Source: JAJEFO01 sp022819605 (lineage in GTDB: Bacteria; Pseudomonadota; Alphaproteobacteria; Rhodobacterales; Rhodobacteraceae). Taken from it: DNA of 64,000 nt. Both the position numbers and the translations under genes were made by a program. Position 1 is the first letter of the stretch, and every line of letters starts with the position of its first letter. This document shows positions 43,688 through 51,791 of the stretch, piece by piece. Where the stretch lies: contig OZ244901.1 of NCBI GenBank assembly GCA_965221545.1, positions 62,001-126,000 on the forward strand, given 5' to 3'. The notes beneath the pieces are model-generated. The model worked only from the letters and a program-made list of their open reading frames with translations, was not told the origin of the DNA and made no database searches.

Positions 43688-44529
43688 TCGGGGTCCAAGA
43701 CAGAAGCGCTAAGGCCGCTGTCCTGAACGCGTCAGGCTACACGGTTGTGTTCCTGTACCTGTTGTTCGTGCTGTTTCCGATTTTCTGGATTGCGCTCTTG
43801 TCGGTCAAGAACGAGGTTCAGGCTTTCGCCGACCCGCCATTGCTCATCTTCCAGCCGACTTACGAAAATTACTACAACCTGTTCTTCGAGGAGAAATTTG
43901 GCGATTACCTGCTGAACAGCATCATCGTGGCCGTCTCAAGTTCGGTCGTTTGCTTGGTCTTCGGTGTTCCTATGGCCTATGCCAGTGCTCGGCGCAAAAC
44001 GAAAGCCACGCAACGCATCCTGGTTTGGGTGCTGGTGTCGCGCATGGCACCGGCAATGACATATGTCATTCCCTACTTCGTCGTGTTTTCCCTGCTGGGG
44101 CTGATCGACACGCATTTTGGTCTGGTCCTGACCTATTCGACGCTGAACCTGCCTTTGGTGATCTGGTTGATGCGGTCCTTCTTTCTCGACACGCCGTCCG
44201 AGATTTTTGACGCCGCAAGCATGGACGGGGCTTCGACGTTCCAAACGTTCTTTCAAGTTGCGCTTCCGATGTCCACGCCGGGGATTACGTCCACCGGAAT
44301 CATTGCGTTCGTTGTGGCTTGGAACGAGTTCATCTTCGCTCTCGTGTTGACGCGCCGACATGCGGTGACCGCCCAGATCGGCATCGGCAATCTGCAAAAA
44401 TTTGAAGGCACGGAATGGGGTCAAATGGCGGCCGGTGCCATCATCCTGATCCTGCCCGCGATCGTCATCTCGCTCTTCATAAGCAAGTTTTTTGTTCAAG
44501 GCCTGACAAGTGGATCAACCAAAGGGTGA
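43684..44529 (+). CDS. ABC transporter permease, MalG type
   Basis: A 281-residue inner-membrane permease starting with GTG at 43684, coupled to the MalF gene (GTGA). It has a first helix near residue 18 (YTVVFLYLLFVLFPIFWIAL), the EAA loop (DAASMDGASTFQTFFQVALP) and the terminal FISKFFVQGLTSGSTKG characteristic of MalG-type proteins. It forms the channel with the MalF protein. No ATP-binding gene follows; a sulfatase gene does, 36 bases downstream. Confidence 0.9.
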   Translation: MIGVQDRSAKAAVLNASGYTVVFLYLLFVLFPIFWIALLSVKNEVQAFADPPLLIFQPTYENYYNLFFEEKFGDYLLNSIIVAVSSSVVCLVFGVPMAYASARRKTKATQRILVWVLVSRMAPAMTYVIPYFVVFSLLGLIDTHFGLVLTYSTLNLPLVIWLMRSFFLDTPSEIFDAASMDGASTFQTFFQVALPMSTPGITSTGIIAFVVAWNEFIFALVLTRRHAVTAQIGIGNLQKFEGTEWGQMAAGAIILILPAIVISLFISKFFVQGLTSGSTKG

Positions 44530-44565
44530 GGGCAGAACCCGACCCGCAATACAAGGACAGATTGA

Positions 44566-46053
44566 ATGCGCCCGAACATCCTCTGGTACTGCACCGATCA
44601 GCAGCGCTCCAATACCATTCGCGCGTTTGGCAACAGCGAAATTCACACGCCAAATCTTGATCGATTTGCGAAGCGCGGGATCGGGTTCAATCGTGCCTAT
44701 TGCCAGTCACCGATTTGCACGCCAAGCCGCGCCAGCATGCTGACCGGGCGCTATCCGGCGACAACGCAGGTTCATCGCAACGGAAACGCCTATTTCCCGG
44801 ACTCAGAAGTGCTTGTCACCCGCATGCTCGCCGATGTCGGGTACGACTGCGGCCTGATCGGCAAACTGCATCTGGCTGGCGCGGAACACACGATCGAACC
44901 AAGAGCCGACGATGGTTACCGTCTGTTCGAGTGGAGCCACCACCCAAGGCCCAACATCGAAGGAAATCGGTACGCAGACTGGCTGCGCGACGAAAAGGGC
45001 GAAGATGCAGAGAAGCTGTTCGAGCCTTTGAATACGGCCTATGACGTGGGTCTCGACCGCGACCTGCATCAAACAACATGGTGTACCGAGATGGCCCTTC
45101 GTTTCATCGACGAGGAGCGAAGCGGCCCTTGGATGCTCAGCATCAATCCGTTTGCGCCGCACCCGCCGATGTTTCCGCCCAAGGACATCTTGGATCAGTA
45201 CAGCCCGGATGAACTGTCCTATCCCATATTCAAAGACAGCGATATCACTCATCAAAAGGCGTTTCGGAATATTGACCAGCAAACGATCGATGCAACGGAT
45301 CCGAAGCTGCTGCCGGATGAGACACATGACAAGAGCGAACCCGACATTGATCGGCCTGGCTCAGTCCCTCCAGCGTCCTATGATGCACGGTTGTTGAAGG
45401 CCTGCTACTACGCCGAAATCACGCTGGTGGACGAGCAGTTCGGGCGCATCATCGATCATCTCGAAGCGATCGGCGAGCTGGACAATACGCTGATAGTCTT
45501 TCACAGCGATCACGGCGAAATGCTTGGGGACCACGGGCTCTTGTACAAGGGCTGTCGCTTTTACGAGGGCCTCGTCCATGTGCCGCTGATCGTCGCCGGG
45601 CCGGGTGTGCAACAGGATGAACGCAGCGATGCTCTGGTCGAGCTTGTGGACATTGCTCCGACACTTCTCGACGCCGCCGAGATCGACATTCCGGAGCGCA
45701 TGCAGGGAAAATCTCTGATGCCCCTTCTCTCGGGCGACACTGAGCTGCATCAACACAAATCTCACGTATTTTGCCAATACCACGATGCGATGGCGGCGGG
45801 CACCGTCCAGCTTGCTGGCCGCGAATTCGACGCTTCACATGGCACGATGTATTTCGACGGCCGCTACAAGCTCTGCGTCTATCACGGGCACGAAATTGGA
45901 GAACTCTACGATCTCGAGTCAGATCCGCACGAATTCGACGACCTGTGGAGCAATCCGGATTACCGGGACCTAAAGTTCCAATTGCTTGGTAAGCACCTAG
46001 ATGCATTTGCCGCAAAGACGAGTGCCGGCATCGAGCGCATCAAGGCGTTTTAG
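44566..46053 (+). CDS. Type I sulfatase (formylglycine-dependent)
   Basis: A 495-residue alkaline-phosphatase-superfamily sulfatase. The modification motif CTPSRASMLTGR begins at Cys51, which a formylglycine-generating enzyme would convert. Metal ligands are expected at NILWYCTDQQR (Asp11) and VFHSDHGEMLGDHG (Asp and His). No signal peptide is present, so the enzyme is cytosolic and would act on imported substrates. It is the last gene of the ABC operon, consistent with uptake and desulfation of a sulfated sugar or related ester. An aryl or phosphonate-ester hydrolase role cannot be excluded. No maturase gene is seen in the window. Confidence 0.9.
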   Translation: MRPNILWYCTDQQRSNTIRAFGNSEIHTPNLDRFAKRGIGFNRAYCQSPICTPSRASMLTGRYPATTQVHRNGNAYFPDSEVLVTRMLADVGYDCGLIGKLHLAGAEHTIEPRADDGYRLFEWSHHPRPNIEGNRYADWLRDEKGEDAEKLFEPLNTAYDVGLDRDLHQTTWCTEMALRFIDEERSGPWMLSINPFAPHPPMFPPKDILDQYSPDELSYPIFKDSDITHQKAFRNIDQQTIDATDPKLLPDETHDKSEPDIDRPGSVPPASYDARLLKACYYAEITLVDEQFGRIIDHLEAIGELDNTLIVFHSDHGEMLGDHGLLYKGCRFYEGLVHVPLIVAGPGVQQDERSDALVELVDIAPTLLDAAEIDIPERMQGKSLMPLLSGDTELHQHKSHVFCQYHDAMAAGTVQLAGREFDASHGTMYFDGRYKLCVYHGHEIGELYDLESDPHEFDDLWSNPDYRDLKFQLLGKHLDAFAAKTSAGIERIKAF

Positions 46054-46499
46054 CTCGACATTGTAGTCACAAAAGACGAAGTCCAATTTTGTCACTTTGC
46101 CGTTGTTCGCACAATGTGGGCCCTAAACCAACATAGATACCGAATCCGCCATAGGGGATTCCATTTCGCCCAGTATCGATTGGCGCATCATCGATCTGGC
46201 GGCTCCCAGTATTCCGGGATGATCCTGTGTCCTTTTTGGGGGACAGAACGCCAGTGTTGTCCTGGAGCCGGTCCCGCGTGAGATCGTACTCGCCTTGCAG
46301 GTTGATGTACCCCCATGCCACGTGTGAATGGAGCGCAACTATCTTTCAGGATTCTGTCCCTCTCTTCCGGCGCCTTGGCGGCTTCCACCAAGCGACTCAG
46401 GTAGAGGCAGTTCCAGCAGATGATGTTGTTCTTGAGCCGAAGTCGACAAGCTCGCCTCGGGGATCGCGCGGAAGCGGGCCGCTCTCCAGTACACTAGGC
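46054..46499. other. Intergenic, degenerate
   Basis: About 445 bases between the sulfatase gene and a TnpB relic. On the minus strand a short frame (46067-46321) contains MAWGYINLQGEYDLTRDR and GGFGIYVGLGPTL, with glycine/tyrosine spacing reminiscent of an outer-membrane strand, but no family can be named and it is too short to support. No other feature recognised. Confidence 0.4.
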
Positions 46500-46629
46500 G
46501 CGGGTCGCCATGCCTGCGGGCATCGTCAGTTGATGCCTTTGGATGCGCGCGAGTTTGCCTGCGGTGGTTGCGACTTGGTGCCAGACCGTGACATCAACGC
46601 GGCACGGGTCATTCTCCATCCGGGATCGC
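46500..46629 (+). pseudogene. IS200/IS605-type TnpB (OrfB) C-terminal relic
   Basis: The frame reads GRHACGHRQLMPLDAREFAC, then GGCDLVPDRDINAARVILHP. This is the four-Cys zinc finger and the final DRD-x-NAA-x-x-I motif of TnpB proteins; only the tail remains. Together with the scar at 34.4 kb, it marks a second TnpB insertion near a module border. Confidence 0.65.
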
Positions 46630-46814
46630 GGTGGCCGAGTCGGAAAATCGGCTCACCGAGTCGTCCCAGCGCGTCCGAGGATGTTGGGAGTCCACATGTC
46701 GCCGGGTTGCCGGGACAGTATGCGGAACGGTATGTGACGTTCAGTCATGCGTATATTGTCCAATGGGATGCAGTAACGCAGATCGAGGTTCTGAGGGTCT
46801 TGGAAGGAGTTAAC

Positions 46815-47114
46815 ATGTTCATTCGCCGCACAACTTACAGGATGGCACCTGAATTTGACACGGAAGACGGCCAGGCGGATTTCGAACGGGAGATGCGTGC
46901 GGCCATTCGACCTGATGACATCGATGGCCTGATCAATACCTCCCATGTGCCCAACGAGGACGGCACGTGGTCGGTTGTTGCGATTTGGCGAAGTGAAGAA
47001 CAGGCCAGGATTGCGACGCCCGGCATTCGGGCGGTCTGGAAGAATCTTTCGTCGAGACTTGCTGGGCCGCCGCAAATCGAAGCAAGTGGAGTGCTCCTGG
47101 AAGAGTCCTACTGA
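46815..47114 (+). CDS. Small hypothetical protein, possible dimeric ferredoxin-like fold
   Basis: A 99-residue protein with ribosome-binding site aaggag 5 bases before the ATG at 46815. It begins MFIRRTTYRMAPEFDTEDGQ and has alternating strand/helix character (DIDGLINTSHVPNEDGTW, VVAIWRSEEQARIATPGIR), which resembles small antibiotic-biosynthesis-monooxygenase-like or stress-responsive barrels. No catalytic residues can be assigned. It stands alone between mobile-element scars. The good ribosome-binding site and sensible composition favour a real gene. Confidence 0.55.
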   Translation: MFIRRTTYRMAPEFDTEDGQADFEREMRAAIRPDDIDGLINTSHVPNEDGTWSVVAIWRSEEQARIATPGIRAVWKNLSSRLAGPPQIEASGVLLEESY

Positions 47115-47179
47115 CAATTTCGCAGGTGCCAGACTTCCTGGCCTGCAAGGCCGAAAACGCCGGTGAGTCAGGGATCCAC

Positions 47180-47510
47180 GTCGGCCCACGCGGAAATTCT
47201 CAGGAGTGCAGAGGATGCGGCCGCTTTCTTGGCACGCCGAAGCACCTCGCCCTCTTGGACAGAGGCGCGAATGTCGTGGCGTGTGACCTTCAGGGACGGC
47301 CGCCGCTCCGTTTCGTGACGCTCGTTCACCGGAGGGGACGAAGTCGCTCGGGCGGTGAACGTTCTGCTCGGTGCCGGAGCGGATCCGAAAGCCGCCGACA
47401 TGAACGGCGACACGACGCTTTCCCTAGCAAATGCTCGCGGCGATGCCATCACGATCAGGGCCTTGAACGATGCGGGGATCACTGCACGGACTACATCCAT
47501 GAACGCCTCA
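47180..47510 (+). pseudogene. Ankyrin-repeat protein fragment, frameshifted
   Basis: One frame reads LALLDRGANVVACDLQGRPP, then LRFVTLVHRRG; another continues VARAVNVLLGAGADPKAADM, then NGDTTLSLANARGD and AIRALNDAG-like sequence. These are successive ankyrin units (LL-x-x-GA-x-x-x-x-x-D-x-x-G-x-T-x-L pattern) separated by a frameshift at about 47325. At least two and a half repeats can be traced. The N-terminus and any anchoring domain are lost. Confidence 0.6.
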
Positions 47511-47576
47511 AGCGTGTCATGATCACCCACAGCTATTGATTCTCGTTCAACTGCAACCTGCAACGTCCCACATGCG

Positions 47577-48077
47577 TCATGAGCCAACCCCGGCAGCCCA
47601 GGAATTCGCAAAGTACAAGGACACCAGCACCAAAATGAAGGCAATCCAGTTCGCGAACAGATCGGCATCCCTGTGGCGAAGTACCCGATTGTCCAACACT
47701 TCCGGCCGCTGCACTACGAGAGTTGCGTATTCCTTGGCATATCTGTCGACTTTGCCGTCCGTCGTCAGGTGCAGGTAGAGTTGGACATACCAATAGACGT
47801 AAACTAGGCAAATCGCGGCAGCCAGAACAACGGCACCGACATTGTCATCGGGCATGATCCCAAAGACACGCAGGTCGCGCGGATCCGCCCCAACGAATCC
47901 CGCCAGTGCAACGACGCCTGCCAGCGCAAGTATGTTGCGCCGACAGGCTCTCGCATTGGCAGGTTCCATTAGAATCGCAGGTTTATCATCGTGCTCACTT
48001 GAGTCTTGCGGTCGGTATTCCCGACGCAAGCCGATCGAAAAAAACAGCACCCAACGGACCGTGTTGAACCATCCCAT
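47577..48077 (-). CDS. Membrane protein of unknown function
   Basis: A 166-residue protein. The ATG at 48077 lies 12 bases after aaggagga and gives MGWFNTVRWVLFFSIGLRRE. Three hydrophobic segments are predicted: NILALAGVVALAGFVGA, NVGAVVLAAAICLVYVYWYV and FANWIAFILVLVSLYFANSW, with a charged loop between the second and third. No family recognised. It lies 357 bases downstream of the interrupted partner of the AAA ATPase on the same strand. A membrane component of the same module is possible but unsupported. Confidence 0.6.
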   Translation of the reverse strand: MGWFNTVRWVLFFSIGLRREYRPQDSSEHDDKPAILMEPANARACRRNILALAGVVALAGFVGADPRDLRVFGIMPDDNVGAVVLAAAICLVYVYWYVQLYLHLTTDGKVDRYAKEYATLVVQRPEVLDNRVLRHRDADLFANWIAFILVLVSLYFANSWAAGVGS

Positions 48078-48434
48078 CTCGCCCACTTCCTCCTTGTTCC
48101 ACTTCGACGTGTCACGACGACCATCCTTGCCTAGGGGCTGAACATGTCTACACCCAAGCGCAAGGTCTGCCAGACTTGCGAAGCGCTTACCATGCATGTC
48201 ACGATCTTTGCCCAAGTCCCTCGCTTGATCGCGTGTTCACTATCGTGACTGCAAAGTGTTGCCACTGTGGCCCTGGACGCCCACCTTGGAACAAGAAGCT
48301 GTAACTTGAGCGATCCTTTCCACTCCACGGTGTCGCTGGCGTTCTCTTCCCGGTCAGTCTCGTTCTGAAATCCAACCCGCTTGCTGCTTTGCCTTTGGCC
48401 TCCTTCGAGAGACTGCACCGCAAATCCTCCGTGG
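48078..48434. other. Intergenic, nothing recognised
   Basis: About 357 bases between the interrupted effector-like gene and the membrane-protein gene, both on the minus strand. Frames here have no motif. A promoter for the membrane protein probably lies within. Confidence 0.4.
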
Positions 48435-49064
48435 TCAGAATTCCCCTTTGAAACCGGGGAACCATCCTTGAAGTGTTTCACGCACTTCCAGGAAAGCGGG
48501 GTCCTCGCACTTCCTTAAGCTCACCTTCTCGGCAAGTTCCTTGAACGTCGCCGCTGTCGGACTGCAGTTCTTTTCCTTCATCGCACGCTTCAGAGCCAAT
48601 TTCGGATCCGGCGGCTTGGCTTCGCCCTCCGGGCAAAGGCCGTGCTCGCACAGCCACCCGCGTAGAGCGCCCGTCCCTTCGTTCCACCCGAGAACCTTGC
48701 CTACGTGCGGGGACCCGGACCACACCCACATTTCCAGTTCGGGTTCGATGACGATCGCTTTCGACCTGTCTTTCCAGCCGGCTCGGCACAGTTCTGATTC
48801 CACCGTGTTCTGAATGCCCAGCCGTGCCGTCCCCTCGTCGCCGCTTCCGTGCTTGTCGAACAGTACCAGAGCGTACTCGTGGTCGCTGGCTTAGCCGCTT
48901 GCGAACATTGCGGCCGTCCGGCGGCATCCTGGATCCCTATCCCAATGCCTCTTGATCGTGAATTCAATGCTTCGAATTCCGAGTGCGTGCTGCCGTCGTG
49001 TCAACAAGCTGCGCACCGTCGCTTCGATGTCGGCGTCGGCCGCGAGTATGAACAGGTCTTTCAC
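48435..49064 (-). pseudogene. Partner protein of AAA ATPase, nonsense-interrupted (possible TOPRIM-like effector)
   Basis: The GTG at 49064 overlaps the ATPase stop (GTGA) and opens MKDLFILAADADIEATVRSL. Codon 58 is TAA (48891-48893), after which the same frame continues for 151 residues: DHEYALVLFDKHGSGDEG, AIVIEPELEMWVWSGSPHV, LRGWLCEHGL and RETLQGWFPGF. The acidic early strand (ILAADADIE) and LFDKHGSGD would suit a TOPRIM-like nuclease, as in effectors paired with ATPases in AbiL/RloB- or PARIS-like systems; this comparison is tentative. The downstream part could be re-initiated at a GTG near 48803. Coupling to the ATPase indicates that they work together. Confidence 0.6.
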
Positions 49065-50353
49065 GACAGGATGTCAGCTGCCCAGAATACGGCGTCGCCC
49101 ACCGAACCCCTCCATTCCCGCAACCGCGGATGCTCGTCGCCGTGAACGATTTCTGTTCCCTTGGCTGGATCGTGTGCGAAACACAGGACCTGATCAATTT
49201 CGACGCAGCGCAGCAATGTCGGCGAATGGGATGCGATGAAGACCTGCGCGTCACGGACCGCCGAAAGCGCTTGGTAGGCATATTCAATGGCCATGGGATG
49301 GATGCCATTCTCGGGCTCTTCCAGCAGATATGCCAGAGGGAACGCCCGAAGGTAGGCGAGCACCGTCAGGGCAAACAGCCGAAGCGTGCCTTCAGAGACA
49401 CCCCAAGACGGCACTTCAATGCCCGCGTGTTTGACCATCAAGTACATGTGCCGGTCGTCCTCGCGGTGGACGATCCTGACATCGTCGAGTTCCGGCAGCG
49501 CCAAGCGCACGAACTCAAGCCACCGCTTCCACTCCTTCTTGTCAGATCTGAGTCCTTCCAGCACCCGGGGCAAATTGCTGCCGTCGTCTGCCAGTCGGTT
49601 ACCGTCATTGCCGTTTGGCCTCGATGCCTGCGTGAGTTTCCTGCTGTCCAATCGGAGGAATTGCACGCCACGCCGGGTCAGCACATCCCCGATCTGCCCC
49701 AACAAGGAGAAGTCCAATTTCTCTGCGTCGGTGAGCGGCATTAGCCCGCGCAGCACCGAAAGGAAACTGATCGCGCTTCTGTCGTTACCGGGGCGGTCAC
49801 GAGCGAACACAAATCTGCGATAGTCATTGTTCGCGGTGCGGAACCACAGGACGTCCTCGACTGTGTCTGGGTCGACTTTCTCAGTGCTCTGGCCGAAGAC
49901 TTGCTGCCGCTTGAGGCCAGATGCTTGATCATTCATGCATATCGATAGGGAATTCGTGCTTTCCTTGAACTCCTCCGGTGTGAGGCGTCCAAGGAATCCG
50001 TTTTCGAGGGCTACCCTAACTCCATCGCGCGCATCTTCGACCGCCAGCTCGTAGCGCAGTTCCTGATCGCCCACTGTGAACTCAACCGCTAGTTCGAAGC
50101 CGGGCGCCCGAGTCCCGCGGCCCCACACGAGATCCAAGAAGTTACGCGTACGCTTCTCCACCGCACGTTCCAGTCCTAGGTTCATGTAGTCGGACAGAAA
50201 TGCGATCGCGTCCAGCAACGTGCTCTTGCCGCTGCCGTTCGGACCGACAAAGACGTAGAAGTTCCCGTCGAACCTGAGGTCGACATGCTTGAGGCTGCGA
50301 TAACCGCGGGCCTGAATCGCTTTGAGCGTTGCAGTGGGAGCTTCGCTAACCAC
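49061..50353 (-). CDS. AAA family ATPase (AAA_21/RecF-like), possible defence ATPase
   Basis: About 430 residues from a GTG at 50353; an ATG at 50470 is an alternative, but the added part lacks family character. The N-terminus IQARGYRSLKHVDLRF leads to Walker A VGPNGSGKSTLLDAI. After a variable helical region come the signature-like SWGVSEGTLRLFALTVLAYL, Walker B YLLEEPENGIHP and the His switch VFIASHSP, as in SMC-like ABC ATPases of the OLD/RloA/AbiL group. It is translationally coupled to the interrupted partner gene downstream. Such pairs often act in phage defence or as toxin-antitoxin-like systems, but no specific system is identified. Confidence 0.8.
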   Translation of the reverse strand: MVSEAPTATLKAIQARGYRSLKHVDLRFDGNFYVFVGPNGSGKSTLLDAIAFLSDYMNLGLERAVEKRTRNFLDLVWGRGTRAPGFELAVEFTVGDQELRYELAVEDARDGVRVALENGFLGRLTPEEFKESTNSLSICMNDQASGLKRQQVFGQSTEKVDPDTVEDVLWFRTANNDYRRFVFARDRPGNDRSAISFLSVLRGLMPLTDAEKLDFSLLGQIGDVLTRRGVQFLRLDSRKLTQASRPNGNDGNRLADDGSNLPRVLEGLRSDKKEWKRWLEFVRLALPELDDVRIVHREDDRHMYLMVKHAGIEVPSWGVSEGTLRLFALTVLAYLRAFPLAYLLEEPENGIHPMAIEYAYQALSAVRDAQVFIASHSPTLLRCVEIDQVLCFAHDPAKGTEIVHGDEHPRLREWRGSVGDAVFWAADILS

Positions 50354-50906
50354 AACAGATCGATGCCGACAGCTAGGATGAGTCCCGATTCTGTGCTTGG
50401 AGCGGCAGTCCTTCTCGACTTGTCTGCAGGTCCTGCATCGCGCTTTCCGCACAATTTGCCATCTGAACATTCCCTGTCGTGATGCTCTGCGAATGGCAAG
50501 GGTTAGTCAACAGACAGCCATCGTCACGTCATTCGCCCAAAGCTCTTGCTACATACTCTGACACTGGGCAGTCGCTTTAGAAGCTGATGCATTTCCGCGC
50601 AAGATGCCCGGACTGCCCGAAAAACCGACAACTAGACTTCATGGACCAGTCATTGCCCGACCCGCCGGGACCAGCTGTTCCATCTCAGTGCGGCCCAAAA
50701 CGAGGGAAGGGAGAACCTGACGCAGACCTGCTCGCGCCTGAACATCCTGGAACTACAAGCTGCGAAGGCCGCGGTCGTGACAGCGGGCACGAAGGAATCC
50801 CAAGTGACGTGTGTGCTTGATACGGGCCTCGGTCGCGAAGCGTACGAGTTGCCAGATAGCTTCGCAGAGAAGCCGTTGTCTTTAGACGTCGGAGTTGTCC
50901 ACGGCT
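50354..50906. other. Intergenic, nothing recognised
   Basis: About 550 bases between the ATPase gene and ligI. A frame at about 50690-50900 on the plus strand (LNILELQAAKAAVVTAGTKE) has a coding-like look but no recognised family and no clear start. The region probably contains the ATPase promoter and the 3' end of the ligI transcript. Confidence 0.4.
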
Positions 50907-51791
50907 TCAAGACCAGTAGAGCCGCATTGGATTGGTCACGAGCAGCTTCTCCTGCTGCACTTTGGTGCGTGCGATCTGGGGAATGTAGTCGACTAGTGCC
51001 CCGTCATCCGGCATATGAGATTTCATGTTGGGATGTGGCCAGTCGGTGCCCCACAACACCCGGTCCTCGAATTGATCCACGATTTCTCGATAATAGGGAA
51101 CGACATCGTCATAAGGCGGACCAGAAACTGTCAGGCGCTCGGGGCACGTGACCTTGGTCCAGATATTCTCGTTCGTGGTCATCAGCCGGATGAAGCGCTC
51201 GAAATCGGGGTGATCGACGCCCTTGGTCACATCCGGCCGGCCCATGTGATCAACAACCACGATGCCCGGCAGTTGCTTGAGAAACGGCTCGAGCTCCTCT
51301 AGGTCGGCAGCCTCGAAGTAGACCACGATCGACCAGCGGAATTCCTGGATCTTCTCGGCGATGGCGATGAACACCTCCTTGGGTGTGGCATCCACGAGCC
51401 GCTTGACGAAGTTGAATCGAACGCCGCGCACACCTGCCTCATGCATGTCCGCCAACTCTTCGCGCGCAATGTCGGCGCCAACGCTGGCGACTCCGCGCGC
51501 CAGGTCACCGGCAGTGCGACAGGCGTCGACCATCGCGCTGTTGTCCTTGCCGTGACACGTCGCCTGCACAATGACATTGCGGGCAAATCCGAGGTGATCG
51601 CGCAGTGCAAAGAGCTTGTCCTTGCCTGCATTGCATGGCGTGTACTTGCGCTCCGGCGCATAGGGGAACTCGGGCGACGGGCCAAAGACATGGCAATGCG
51701 CATCCACGGCCCCTTCGGGAAGCACGAAGTCCGGTTTCTTCGGACTTGGATGAAAGACCAGCCAGTCGGCGTCCATTTTCTGCTCGGTCAT
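50907..51791 (-). CDS. ligI: 2-Pyrone-4,6-dicarboxylate lactonase
   Basis: A 294-residue amidohydrolase-superfamily TIM barrel. The motif VDAHCHVFGPSPEFPYAPER has the His-x-His pair of strand 1; VRFNFVKRLVDATPKE, VVDHMGRPDVTKGV and LWGTDWPHPNM (catalytic Asp) match LigI. It hydrolyses the pyrone product of LigC to 4-oxalomesaconate. It is the last gene of the minus-strand operon galB-ligK-galD-ligI and overlaps galD by four bases (ATGA). Confidence 0.92.
   Translation of the reverse strand: MTEQKMDADWLVFHPSPKKPDFVLPEGAVDAHCHVFGPSPEFPYAPERKYTPCNAGKDKLFALRDHLGFARNVIVQATCHGKDNSAMVDACRTAGDLARGVASVGADIAREELADMHEAGVRGVRFNFVKRLVDATPKEVFIAIAEKIQEFRWSIVVYFEAADLEELEPFLKQLPGIVVVDHMGRPDVTKGVDHPDFERFIRLMTTNENIWTKVTCPERLTVSGPPYDDVVPYYREIVDQFEDRVLWGTDWPHPNMKSHMPDDGALVDYIPQIARTKVQQEKLLVTNPMRLYWS

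Noticed and set aside
46067..46321. Minus-strand frame with an outer-membrane-like glycine pattern
   Set aside because: Only 84 codons, no signal peptide and no recognisable family; insufficient to call a gene.
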